Assembly: GCA_016765135.1 (NCBI GenBank)
Contig: JAESQN010000044.1
Span: 226,644-290,643, forward strand
DNA: 64,000 bases
Reading direction: 5' to 3'
Source of the DNA: Robiginitomaculum sp.
GTDB taxonomy: Bacteria > Pseudomonadota > Alphaproteobacteria > Caulobacterales > Maricaulaceae
Every line of letters starts with the position of its first letter. Positions within the stretch are counted from its first letter, which is position 1. Below the pieces are notes generated by a model. It did no database searches, had not been told where the DNA came from, and saw only the letters and a list, made by a program, of their open reading frames with translations. Of this stretch, positions 18,123 to 25,878 are shown piece by piece. The translations under genes were made by a program, and so were the position numbers.

Positions 18123-18722
18123 ATGAACACAAGATTTCGCAACACATTCCTTACAGCAATACTGTTATTTAATGGGGTGCTTTCACATGTCTTTGCTGTG
18201 GCAGCCTATGCTGGCTCCGATGACAATGAAAACAGGGTGCGAAGCCACCCCGTGCTGGAATTGTATGAGTTTGAAGCTGCAGACATTTGTGACCCGCAGC
18301 TAAACCAGGTTCGGATGACGGTTACGGGGCTTACGGGCGGCGGAATTTTGACGTTAGAGCTTTATAATGACCCGGATCATTTTTTATCCAAAAAAGGCCG
18401 TGTCAAGCGCGTAAGAGTGCCCGCCGGGACAGGTTCGCAGAACGTTTGTATGACTTATGACGAGTTAGGCACATATGCTGTTGCCGGGTATCATGATATT
18501 GATGGCAATCGTAAACTGAAGAAAAATATAATCAAAGTGCCGCGTGAACCATTCGCGCTGTCTAACAATCCGAAGATCAAAGCTTTGAGATTCCCTAAAT
18601 TCTCTGAAAGTGCTTTTGAATTAGTTGAGGGTGGAGCCAATATTACCCTTGAACTTGTTGATTTAAAAAAGCAAAAGAAAGCTGAAAAAGCGGCCAGAAA
18701 ACGGGAGCGAGCCGCGAACTAA
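18123..18722 (+). CDS. DUF2141 exported protein
   Basis: A 199-residue protein with an N-terminal signal peptide (hydrophobic F-L-T-A-I-L-L-F..., likely cleaved near A-A-Y-A-G at residue 31). The mature part carries the DUF2141 features G-T-Y-A-V-A-G-Y-H-D-I-D-G-N-R-K-L and the P-R-E-P-F-A-L-S-N-N motif. The family is periplasmic or outer-membrane-associated with no known activity. The C-terminus is Lys/Glu/Arg-rich (K-K-Q-K-K-A-E-K-A-A-R-K-R-E-R). It lies 10 nt upstream of the ceramide synthase-like gene and divergent from the LptFG-like operon, so a role in handling sphingolipid in the periplasm is possible but unproven. Confidence 0.82.
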   Translation: MNTRFRNTFLTAILLFNGVLSHVFAVAAYAGSDDNENRVRSHPVLELYEFEAADICDPQLNQVRMTVTGLTGGGILTLELYNDPDHFLSKKGRVKRVRVPAGTGSQNVCMTYDELGTYAVAGYHDIDGNRKLKKNIIKVPREPFALSNNPKIKALRFPKFSESAFELVEGGANITLELVDLKKQKKAEKAARKRERAAN

Positions 18723-18732
18723 AGAGGCGGCC

Positions 18733-19899
18733 TTGATTTCACAAGAAAAGCAATCACACGAAATTTCTATTGTTCCGGTTACGGATAAGGGCGGGCTAAA
18801 GCAGTTTTTAAACCTGCCTTACGACTTATACCGCACTGAACCGCATTGGCGTGCCCCATTACGGTTCGAACGGGCCGTACAGATCAACCCCCAAAAAAAC
18901 CCGGCCCTGGATGGTCTCGAGACACAGTTGTTTTTGGCCAAAAGTGGCGGGGATGTGGTTGGCCGAATAGCGGCTATCATAAATTCCCGTCATTTAGCTA
19001 TCCACAACGATGCTACGGGGCATTTTGGTTTTCTGGATACGCAAAATGATCCTGAAATCATCAAGGCTCTGATAGATGTGGCCGAAACCTGGCTAAAAGA
19101 CCGAGGTATGAGCCGCATTGTCGGGCCTTTAAGTTTTAGCATCAATGAGGATGTGGGGCTGCTCGTCAACGGGTTCGATACGCCGCCCGTTTTGATGATG
19201 CCTTACGGACGCCCTGATTATCAAGCCAGTATTGAAGCTTTGGGCTTTGTCAAAGCCGTGGATATGCACGCCTATTGGACAGATATGCACGCAGGCTACC
19301 CGCGCCCGAAAATTGTCACGACTATGACGAACTATATCGAAAAAGACCCGGATATCACCGTGCGCCCTATGGATAAATCCAAGTTTATGGAAGAAGTGCA
19401 ATTGGCCATGAATATTTTCAATGATGCATGGTCGGATAATTGGGGGTTTGTGCCGTTTTCAGATGTACAGATTAAACACATGGCCAATGAGCTAAAACCG
19501 ATCATTATTCCTGATTTTTTCTGGGTGTGTGAATATAAGGGCGAACCTGCGGCATTTATTCTCATGGTGCCAAATATTAACGAGGCTATAGAAGGACTGG
19601 ACGGTAAATTATTGCCATTTGGTTGGGCCAAATTGCTTTACCGTTTGAAGATTAAAGGTCTGAAAACCGCTCGTATCCCGCTGATGGGTGTGCGCCGGGA
19701 GTTTCAGCGTAAAAGAGCAGGTTTGGCGATGGCAGCCTTCCTGAGCGAGAAAGTATTCGAAATGGCGCGCAACCGTGGCTTTACCCATGTAGAGATGGGC
19801 TGGATATTGGAGGACAATAAAAGCATGATCCGCATTATCGAGCAGGCCAAGGGTGTGCCTTATAAGACCTACCGCATGTACGAAAAACCGATATTGTGA
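18733..19899 (+). CDS. bcerS: GNAT-fold N-acyltransferase, bacterial ceramide synthase-like
   Basis: A 388-residue protein with the double-domain GNAT-like layout of the bacterial ceramide synthase of Caulobacter (CC_1154). It opens with a segment ending L-P-Y-D-L-Y-R-T-E-P-H-W-x-x-P-L, then D-V-V-G-R-I-A-A-I-I-N, G-F-L-D, G-P-L-S-F-S-I-N-E-D-V-G-L-L-V-N-G, and late V-E-M-G-W-I-L-E-D-N and G-V-P-Y-K-T-Y-R-M-Y. These enzymes N-acylate the sphingoid base with an acyl-CoA and are unrelated to eukaryotic ceramide synthases. The start is TTG 18733 with an AGAGGCGG ribosome binding site; no ATG lies nearby. It follows the DUF2141 gene by 10 nt. A 90-bp palindromic repeat separates it from the next gene. 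Assignment rests on sequence pattern plus spt, acp and cerR nearby. Confidence 0.83.
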   Translation: MISQEKQSHEISIVPVTDKGGLKQFLNLPYDLYRTEPHWRAPLRFERAVQINPQKNPALDGLETQLFLAKSGGDVVGRIAAIINSRHLAIHNDATGHFGFLDTQNDPEIIKALIDVAETWLKDRGMSRIVGPLSFSINEDVGLLVNGFDTPPVLMMPYGRPDYQASIEALGFVKAVDMHAYWTDMHAGYPRPKIVTTMTNYIEKDPDITVRPMDKSKFMEEVQLAMNIFNDAWSDNWGFVPFSDVQIKHMANELKPIIIPDFFWVCEYKGEPAAFILMVPNINEAIEGLDGKLLPFGWAKLLYRLKIKGLKTARIPLMGVRREFQRKRAGLAMAAFLSEKVFEMARNRGFTHVEMGWILEDNKSMIRIIEQAKGVPYKTYRMYEKPIL

Positions 19900-19910
19900 G
19901 TAGGGGCAAA

Positions 19911-20000
19911 CCTGTAGGGTGGATTAGGCCTCTTAGCCGTAATCCACCATTGGTGTACTCCAAAGGTGGATTACGCCAAAAGGCTAATCCACCTTACAAG
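19911..20000. repeat. 90-bp palindromic dispersed repeat, copy 1
   Basis: The element begins CCTGTAGGGTGGATTA and ends ACCTTACAAG. It contains GGTGGATTA at 19918-19926 and 19965-19973 and its complement TAATCCACC at 19940-19948 and 19985-19993, so it can fold as two successive hairpins with 9-bp perfect stems. A second copy lies at 30318-30407. It fills almost the whole gap between bcerS and the nucleotidyltransferase gene and may affect transcription between them. Confidence 0.85.
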
Positions 20001-20011
20001 CGGGTAACAAG

Positions 20012-20773
20012 ATGAGCGAGCAAGTTAACGTCTTGATTCTGGCAGGACAACGAGAGGGTATTTCAGATCCTTTGCTTGCGGGGACAGGCGTTGAGTGGAA
20101 GGCGTTGTTGCCTATACACGGTAAGCCTATGGTTGATTATGTGTTGGCGGCATTGGACGGGAGCAATGGTGTCGCCAGGCCCTATTGGGTGAGTGGTTTG
20201 GATAAGGGGTTAATCAATGAAAACTTAAACCAGTCACCATCCGCCGGCGGCCCGGCCAGTAGTGTGGTTGTGGCGGCACAGGCTGGTCTACCTTATCCGT
20301 TCATGGTCACGACCTGTGATCATCCGTTGTTGACACCGGATATGGTCGATTTGTTTTTGGCTGAAAGTCAGGCATCAGGTGCGGATTTCACCCTTGGTCT
20401 GGCGACAAAAAATATCATTCAACCCGCATACCCTCATGTCAAACGTACTTATCTAAAGTTCAAAGACCAGCATGTTTCCGGGTGTAATTTGTTCTATGTC
20501 CGCAACGAAAAGGGGCTGGAAGCCATCAAGTTTTGGCGCGCAGCCCAGCATGACCGGAAACGCCCAATCAAGTTAGCTCGCAGGCTTGGTATGGGCATGC
20601 TGTTTAAATATATAAGCGGTGGGCTGACATTAAAATCTGCATTCGAACATGCATCTAAATCATTGAAAGTAAATGCTAAACCAATAATTTTACCGTTCGC
20701 AGAAGCGGCCATAGATGTAGATAAACCGTCTGATCTTGCATTGGTAAACGAAATTTTGGACGCTCGGCAATGA
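20012..20773 (+). CDS. MobA-like nucleotidyltransferase, candidate CpgD
   Basis: A 253-residue GT-A fold NTP transferase. The N-terminal nucleotide loop L-I-L-A-G-Q-R-E-G with K-A-L-L-P-I-H-G-K-P-M-V and the metal-binding T-T-C-D-H-P-L-L-T are clear. Members join a phosphorylated metabolite to CTP, GTP or UTP. In Caulobacter a nucleotidyltransferase two loci from bcerS (CpgD) was reported to convert CTP and 3-phosphoglycerate to CDP-glycerate for the ceramide phosphoglycerate headgroup. The shared position next to the ceramide synthase makes this the best candidate homologue, but substrate is inference. MobA-type molybdopterin work is unlikely, since no moa/moe genes are near. It overlaps the flippase gene by 4 nt (ATGA). 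Confidence 0.75.
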   Translation: MSEQVNVLILAGQREGISDPLLAGTGVEWKALLPIHGKPMVDYVLAALDGSNGVARPYWVSGLDKGLINENLNQSPSAGGPASSVVVAAQAGLPYPFMVTTCDHPLLTPDMVDLFLAESQASGADFTLGLATKNIIQPAYPHVKRTYLKFKDQHVSGCNLFYVRNEKGLEAIKFWRAAQHDRKRPIKLARRLGMGMLFKYISGGLTLKSAFEHASKSLKVNAKPIILPFAEAAIDVDKPSDLALVNEILDARQ

Positions 20774-22155
20774 ACGAGGAACTTAATCATGATCTGGGCA
20801 TTGCCGAGAAAGGCACGGTCGGGCGGCGTGTGGCCGCTAATACTGGCTTGATGGTCGGAGCAAAAGCTTTGGCCGCAATGATAGGCTTGATAACTTTAGT
20901 TATTACAACACAAACCCTGCCCATAGCCGCCGTTGGCATCATCATGTTTTTGCACGCCTATATGTTGTTTTTTGCCGAGGTGGCAACGTTTCAATCTTGG
21001 CAAGCGGTGATCCGGTTCGGCACCCATGATGTGGAGGCGGGCAATACGAATGCGCTCGGGCGGCTACTACGGTTTTGCATAGCACTGGACTTTGTCGGGG
21101 CTATGGTTGCTTTTGTTTTAGCAATAGGCGGGCTGTACTTTCTTGACGTCATCCTCCCCTTGCTCCCGTCTTTTCAGCAACAAGATGGCTTATTTGATAC
21201 ACACAGGTTAACTGAATACGGTATATTGTATTGTCTGCTGGTCCTCGTGCATCAGGGAGGGGCTTCTACCGGATTATTTCGCTTGTTCGACAAATTCAAA
21301 CCCCTTGCGGTGCAGGTTCTGGTCATGCCTATCGTTCGTCTGGGCGGTGTAATACTTGCTGCGCTATATGGGGCCAGTCTGGAAGGTTTTTTGTTCGCAT
21401 GGTTTGTCGGGTCTTTGTTAGGCTATTTATCACTACCGCTCTTGGCCATATTAGAGCTTAAATCCCGTAATCTCCTAAAAACAGTATTTAGCGCATGGCC
21501 AAGACTTAAAACCCGACACGAAGGCATGTGGCCATTTGTTTGGAAGGCCAACATTGACGCGTCCCTGGCTACAGGCACCACCCATTTACCGCTATTGCTG
21601 GTCATGCCGATATTCGGGCCGGCATTCGTTGGTGCCTATAAAGTGGCCGAGGAAATCGCTCGCCTGCTCTCCGAAGCCGTGCTTTTGCTGGACAGGGTGA
21701 TTTACCCCGAATATGCGCGCATGATGGCGCGGGGGCAAAGCGCGCATATTTGGCGTATTGTTATCAAAGCGGGTGCGGTTATGCTGGGCGGTGGCTTGGC
21801 ATTGTCGGCTATTGTTGCGCTTATCGGCCCCTATCTCATTCCAGCAGTTTTTGGCCTGGATTATATAGACGCTGTTCCCTTGTCGATTTTACTGGTACTG
21901 GCGGCGGCTTTGATGGGGGTAGCGGCGCCGTTATACCCGGTGTTTTTCGCAGCCGGAAACCCGGGACGGGCGATATTTGCAAGGCTGGCCGGACTGGTCT
22001 TGTATGTGGTGCTGGTTTTTGCTTTAAGCGCGTGGCTGGGAACAACGGGGATTGGCAAAACCGGGCCAGGCTGGGCGGCTATTGGCGGCAATTTATTGGC
22101 GGTTATATTGGCGGCCTGGTTGGCAAAACGGACATTGAAGGCAAAACATGACTAA
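20770..22155 (+). CDS. MOP-superfamily lipid/polysaccharide flippase
   Basis: A 461-residue polytopic protein with about 12 hydrophobic segments spread over the whole length, as in Wzx/MurJ/MATE-type exporters of the MOP superfamily. Recognisable points are G-L-M-V-G-A-K-A-L-A-A-M near residue 30, the central loop F-V-W-K-A-N-I-D-A-S-L-A-T and G-A-Y-K-V-A-E-E-I-A-R-L-L. These proteins flip lipid-linked sugars or lipids across the inner membrane. It is coupled by ATGA to the nucleotidyltransferase before it and overlaps the HAD gene after it by 8 nt. The neighbours suggest a decorated lipid or its headgroup donor as cargo, but no glycosyltransferase is present to point to a sugar chain. Confidence 0.82.
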   Translation: MNEELNHDLGIAEKGTVGRRVAANTGLMVGAKALAAMIGLITLVITTQTLPIAAVGIIMFLHAYMLFFAEVATFQSWQAVIRFGTHDVEAGNTNALGRLLRFCIALDFVGAMVAFVLAIGGLYFLDVILPLLPSFQQQDGLFDTHRLTEYGILYCLLVLVHQGGASTGLFRLFDKFKPLAVQVLVMPIVRLGGVILAALYGASLEGFLFAWFVGSLLGYLSLPLLAILELKSRNLLKTVFSAWPRLKTRHEGMWPFVWKANIDASLATGTTHLPLLLVMPIFGPAFVGAYKVAEEIARLLSEAVLLLDRVIYPEYARMMARGQSAHIWRIVIKAGAVMLGGGLALSAIVALIGPYLIPAVFGLDYIDAVPLSILLVLAAALMGVAAPLYPVFFAAGNPGRAIFARLAGLVLYVVLVFALSAWLGTTGIGKTGPGWAAIGGNLLAVILAAWLAKRTLKAKHD

Positions 22156-22873
22156 ACAGCGCATTGCCATTTTTGATCTCGACGAGACCTTGACCAAGAA
22201 AGGAACGTGGGGGCGGTTTGTTACTGGAGCAATTAAGGGTAAACCACTCAAATGGATACCGTTTTTGGCGTCTAGCTTGTTTTCACAAGCGATTTATATG
22301 CTACGCTTTGGCCCCCGTGAGCATGTGAAAGAAAACATGATGCGCTGGACATTGTCCGGCAAACCCAAGGCGGAATTAGAAACAATGGCTGCGGATTTTG
22401 CCGATATTGAGGCCAATGAAGGCTTGCGGCACCGCGCAAAAACTATGATTGAGAAGCACCGCGCCAAAGGCGACCGCATCATCATTGCCAGCGCCGCCGT
22501 TGATCTTATTGTTGCACCTATTGCTGAGCGGCTCGGTATATCAGAGATCGTGTGCACGAAAATGGCCTATCTTGAAGACGGCACATTAGCGCGTAAGTTA
22601 GGCGGCATGAATTGCTATGGTAGCAATAAACTTTTGATGGTGATAGAACATCTGGCGCAAGACCCGACATTTGATCGGGCACAAGCTCATATCACAATGT
22701 ATTCAGACAGTCGTTCTGACCTTGATATACTAGGCTGGGCTGATGTAGGTATAGCGGTGAACCCAAGTCCGCGTCTTGCGGCGCTTACGGAAGAATATGG
22801 TTTTGATGTTCAGGACTGGGATTTAGAGAATGATTGGGATTTTGAAAATGATCCAAAAAGAGATAAGGAATAA
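22148..22873 (+). CDS. HAD-IB family phosphatase
   Basis: A 241-residue haloacid dehalogenase-type phosphatase of the PSPase-like IB subfamily. The nucleophile motif is I-F-D-L-D-E-T-L-T (Asp10, Asp12); motif II is I-I-I-A-S-A-A, and motif IV is Y-S-D-S-R-S-D. The alpha-helical cap is hydrophobic (I-P-F-L-A-S-S-L-F-S-Q-A-I-Y-M), as in lipid-acting members such as PgpC/CicA. A lipid phosphate or nucleotide-derived phosphate substrate is therefore plausible. The acidic tail (D-W-D-L-E-N-D-W-D-F-E-N-D) is a short duplicated stretch. It overlaps the flippase gene by 8 nt and lies 3 nt before the cfa-type gene, placing it firmly in the lipid operon. Confidence 0.82.
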   Translation: MTKQRIAIFDLDETLTKKGTWGRFVTGAIKGKPLKWIPFLASSLFSQAIYMLRFGPREHVKENMMRWTLSGKPKAELETMAADFADIEANEGLRHRAKTMIEKHRAKGDRIIIASAAVDLIVAPIAERLGISEIVCTKMAYLEDGTLARKLGGMNCYGSNKLLMVIEHLAQDPTFDRAQAHITMYSDSRSDLDILGWADVGIAVNPSPRLAALTEEYGFDVQDWDLENDWDFENDPKRDKE

Positions 22874-22876
22874 TCT

Positions 22877-24097
22877 ATGCGTATGCTAAGCTCAATGATG
22901 CGGCGTTTTGTCAAGGTCGGACAATTGACCATAATCGATGTGGGCGGTGAAGCCCATGAATTTGGCCCCGGCGGTATCCCGTCGGTCAAAATTAAACTGC
23001 ACGATAAAAAGCTATATACGGATTTGTTCCTCAACCCGGAGCTTAGGGCCGGGGAAGCCTATATGGACGGTACGCTCACGGTCGAGGACGGCACAATCCG
23101 TGATTTTCTCACGCTTTTTGCTATCAACTCGGATAATTTGCGTGGGCATCCTTTGCAAAAATCTATCCGTAAGTATTACAAACGCATCAAACGGTTTCAT
23201 CAGCGAAACTTTAAAAAAGCCGCCAAGACCAATGTGCAACACCATTATGATCTGTCCAACGATTTTTATAAATTGTTTCTGGATGAGGATATGCAATATT
23301 CCTGCGCCTATTTTGAGCGTGACGATATGACACTTGCAGAGGCGCAACTGGCTAAAAAACGTCATATTGCGGCGAAGCTGGATTTGCAGCCAGGGCAAAA
23401 AGTGCTTGATATTGGCTGCGGTTGGGGCGGCATGGCTATATATTTGGCGCAAAATTTTGATGTGCATGTCACGGGCGTCACCCTGTCAACCCAACAACAC
23501 AAATTGGCTATCGAGCGGGTGGTCAAAGCGGGCTTGACCGACAAGGTTGATATTTTGTTGCAAGATTACCGAGATTTGCCCGGCCCGTTTGACCGGATTG
23601 TGTCTGTTGGCATGTTTGAACATGTGGGCACGCCGCAATTTGGCGAGTTTTTTGGCAAAGTGCATGATCTGCTCACGGATGATGGGGCGATGTTGCTGCA
23701 TTCTATTGGTCGTAGGGGTGGGCCTGGTTCTACGGCGCGTTGGATCCGTAAGTATATATTCCCCGGCGGGTATTCTCCGGCATTGTCCGAAACCATAGCC
23801 GTGGTCGAGCAGTCCGGGCTTTGGATTACGGATATGGAAATTTTGCGCCTGCATTATGCCAAAACTTTGCGCAAATGGGATGAGCGTTTCCAGGCTAACC
23901 GCGACAAAGTGTCCTCTATGATGGACGAGAAGTTTTGTCGTATGTGGGAGTTCTATTTAATTATCAGCGAGCTTTCCTTTGTTTATGGGAAAAATATGAA
24001 TTTCCAAATGCAATTGACCAAAGACCGCCACGCCTTGCCAATAACCAGAGATTATATGGGCAAGGTGGAAGCGAAGCTAAGGCGCAGGAAAAAATGA
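22877..24097 (+). CDS. Cyclopropane-fatty-acyl-phospholipid synthase-family methyltransferase
   Basis: A 406-residue SAM-dependent methyltransferase of the CFA/mycolic acid synthase family. The SAM site V-L-D-I-G-C-G-W-G-G is near residue 176, preceded by the lipid-binding N-terminal domain with A-K-T-N-V-Q-H-H-Y-D-L-S-N-D-F-Y and Q-Y-S-C-A-Y-F; G-M-F-E-H-V-G and F-P-G-G-Y-S-P follow. CFA synthases add a methylene across a cis double bond of a membrane lipid acyl chain. Whether this one acts on phospholipids, on the sphingolipid or on both cannot be told. AAGGA precedes ATG 22877. It sits between the HAD and hydroxylase genes of the operon. A second, housekeeping cfa elsewhere would favour a specialised role here. 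Confidence 0.9.
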   Translation: MRMLSSMMRRFVKVGQLTIIDVGGEAHEFGPGGIPSVKIKLHDKKLYTDLFLNPELRAGEAYMDGTLTVEDGTIRDFLTLFAINSDNLRGHPLQKSIRKYYKRIKRFHQRNFKKAAKTNVQHHYDLSNDFYKLFLDEDMQYSCAYFERDDMTLAEAQLAKKRHIAAKLDLQPGQKVLDIGCGWGGMAIYLAQNFDVHVTGVTLSTQQHKLAIERVVKAGLTDKVDILLQDYRDLPGPFDRIVSVGMFEHVGTPQFGEFFGKVHDLLTDDGAMLLHSIGRRGGPGSTARWIRKYIFPGGYSPALSETIAVVEQSGLWITDMEILRLHYAKTLRKWDERFQANRDKVSSMMDEKFCRMWEFYLIISELSFVYGKNMNFQMQLTKDRHALPITRDYMGKVEAKLRRRKK

Positions 24098-24104
24098 GGT
24101 AAAT

Positions 24105-24935
24105 ATGGCTAATGCTAAAGACGTGCAGGTGAACGAAACCCCTGCGCCAGAACGCCCAAAATCTATTTCCAGTCCGCGCCGCCGTTTCGTCAAAAAAATT
24201 GGCAAGAAACTGCTGCAAACAATTTCGCGCATCCAAACCAAACAATCATTGGTGCCGACAACACCGTTTATAGATATTGAACATTTTGAATTTCTACCAC
24301 AGTTTACAGAGAATTGGGAAACTATTCGCGACGAAGCCCTCGAAGTTTTGAAATACCGGGACGATATTCCCGGCTTTGAAGACGTTTCACCAGATCAATA
24401 CCGCATCGCCAAAAAGAACCAGTGGAAAACATTTGTGCTACATGGTTTTGGTACGCGGCTTGAGAAAAATGCCAAACTCGCACCCTTTACAACTAAAATG
24501 CTGGAAACCATTCCGAATTTGCAAACATCCTGGTTCTCTATTTTAGCCCCCGGCTATCATATTCCGGCCCATAAGGGTGTCACCAAAGGTATAGTGCGGG
24601 GCCATTTAGGGCTGATCATTCCGAAAGACTTCGAAAAATGCCGTATCCGCGTCCATGACCAGATCAAACCCTGGCAAGGGGGCAGTTTGTTTGTTCTAGA
24701 CGATACCTACGAACATGAAGTCTGGAACGATACGGACGAAGAACGGGTCATTCTGTTGTTTGACTGGGATCGCCCCATGAAATTTTGGGGACGTTTCTGT
24801 AACGGCCTAATGATGCGTCTGATGAAAATGACCGCCTATTATCAAGACCCCAAGAAAAACCTGGCCGACGCCGAAACCCGCATGGAAGCCGCAATAAAAC
24901 GCGCCGATGCTAATTTGGAGAAGATGTCGGATTAA
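24105..24935 (+). CDS. Aspartyl/asparaginyl beta-hydroxylase-family (LpxO-like) dioxygenase
   Basis: A 276-residue Fe(II)/2-oxoglutarate dioxygenase of the AspH fold. The first iron-ligand region is P-G-Y-H-I-P-A-H-K-G...R-G-H-L-G-L, and the second is D-D-T-Y-E-H-E-V-W-N-D-T-D-E-E-R-V-I-L, with Arg for 2-oxoglutarate binding. LpxO, a bacterial member, hydroxylates lipid A acyl chains; being last in this lipid operon suggests a lipid chain, perhaps the ceramide acyl chain, as substrate. The N-terminus is basic and Pro/Arg-rich with a weakly hydrophobic segment, which may associate with the membrane. GAGG precedes ATG 24105. It converges on the XRE gene with a 2-nt gap. Confidence 0.83.
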   Translation: MANAKDVQVNETPAPERPKSISSPRRRFVKKIGKKLLQTISRIQTKQSLVPTTPFIDIEHFEFLPQFTENWETIRDEALEVLKYRDDIPGFEDVSPDQYRIAKKNQWKTFVLHGFGTRLEKNAKLAPFTTKMLETIPNLQTSWFSILAPGYHIPAHKGVTKGIVRGHLGLIIPKDFEKCRIRVHDQIKPWQGGSLFVLDDTYEHEVWNDTDEERVILLFDWDRPMKFWGRFCNGLMMRLMKMTAYYQDPKKNLADAETRMEAAIKRADANLEKMSD

Positions 24936-24937
24936 GG

Positions 24938-25561
24938 CTAATGCCGCCTTACTGACATAACCGCTTTTGCTAGCGGTGTTGGTGTTTCGGTTACGAAATC
25001 GGCATCTACCGCCGATTGGTTGGGGAGAGCTTCCAGGCGGTTAGGTTCCGATTGCCAACGGCGTAAGACAATTTTGCCCTCCAGTTCAAACAAATAGCAC
25101 TTTCCGCTCTCCAACTCCTGGGTGCTGTCATCAAATATAATAGCAACACCTATAGGAAAGTGGGCCCCCATATTGGGGTCATTGGCGATGAGGGCAAATG
25201 GTTTAGGAATATTGAGGGATAATGCCACATAATCCCGAGCGCTGGAAAGTGAAAGCATGCCATCTTTCACCTTTTGATCGCTAGGCCATGATGAAATAGG
25301 CACATGGTGTATCTGTCTTGCCAAATAAGTTCTTGACGTATGTGCGCCGTTTACCCGGCTGTCGTCGCCAACCCTGATCCAGTTTGAGGAAGTACTGAGA
25401 ATATCTGCGAGACGATCCAGAGCATTTTGGCGTGGGACATGGGAATCGTTTTCCCAATTGGCCACAGTTGGTTGGCTTACATGGGCTGCTTCGGCCAGTT
25501 CGACCTGGGAAAATCCTTGTCCGAGCCTGGCTTGTTTGATGCGGTTGCCGATAGAATTCAT
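24938..25561 (-). CDS. XRE-family regulator with degenerate S24-like domain
   Basis: A 207-residue repressor-like protein. The HTH is at about residues 5-60 (I-K-Q-A-R-L-G-Q-G-F-S-Q-V-E-L-A-E-A-A-H, then S-Q-P-T-V-A-N-W-E-N). The C-terminal half resembles the LexA/CI S24 fold (L-I-A-N-D-P-N-M-G-A-H-F-P-I-G-V-A-I-I-F-D-D, then G-K-I-V-L-R-R-W). The expected catalytic Ser of D-S-M and the Lys of V-K-R are not visible, so self-cleavage is doubtful. The start is ATG 25561 with AGGAG 7 nt before it; the longer open frame to 25732 reads an unlikely hydrophobic leader. A GTTC-N7-GTTC SOS-like box lies upstream at 25716-25730. It converges on the LpxO-like gene. Confidence 0.85.
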   Translation of the reverse strand: MNSIGNRIKQARLGQGFSQVELAEAAHVSQPTVANWENDSHVPRQNALDRLADILSTSSNWIRVGDDSRVNGAHTSRTYLARQIHHVPISSWPSDQKVKDGMLSLSSARDYVALSLNIPKPFALIANDPNMGAHFPIGVAIIFDDSTQELESGKCYLFELEGKIVLRRWQSEPNRLEALPNQSAVDADFVTETPTPLAKAVMSVRRH

Positions 25562-25878
25562 ATGCCACTCCTGCTTTCGAACATGAATATAAGATAAACA
25601 AATAATAAGTCCAGAGTTAATTGAGGGGAAGCAAATAATAACTTTTCCGAAAATGCGCAGTAAAACGCAGTTTTTTCTAACAAAAACGTAATAATACTGT
25701 GGAAAAATCATTTCTGAACCTAATCTGAACAAAACATTGTGTTAGAACCTTACTAAAAAGATATAATTAAATCTAATATTATTCTTGCATAACTAATAAT
25801 TGTTAACTATGTAATGGGTGTCGAGGGACAACTAACCTACATGCTTCAGGGACGGAGCATTAAGACTACGAGGAATTT
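25562..25878. other. AT-rich divergent intergenic region
   Basis: This 317-nt gap separates the XRE regulator from the small gene at 25879. It has no credible coding frame. It holds the SOS-like box at 25716-25730, the decamer CAAATAATAA repeated directly (about 25597 and 25632), CGCAGT repeated around AAAA, and a weak hairpin ATGCT/AGCAT (25841-25845 with 25856-25860) in the likely leader of the plus-strand gene. Its A+T content is well above that of the surroundings, fitting a pair of divergent promoters. Confidence 0.6.
25716..25730 (-). promoter_or_regulatory. SOS (LexA)-like box upstream of XRE gene
   Basis: On the minus strand the sequence reads GTTCAGATTAGGTTC, an exact GTTC-N7-GTTC, the alphaproteobacterial LexA operator form. 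It lies 155 nt upstream of the XRE start and 149 nt upstream of the small plus-strand gene. About two such matches would be expected by chance in a window this size, so position is the main support. Confidence 0.45.

Noticed and set aside
19911..20000. Possible CRISPR-like array
   Set aside because: The repeats alternate in orientation and form hairpins with no regular spacers, and there are no cas genes.
20012..20773. Molybdenum cofactor guanylyltransferase (MobA)
   Set aside because: The fold is shared but no molybdopterin genes are near, while ceramide genes flank it on both sides.
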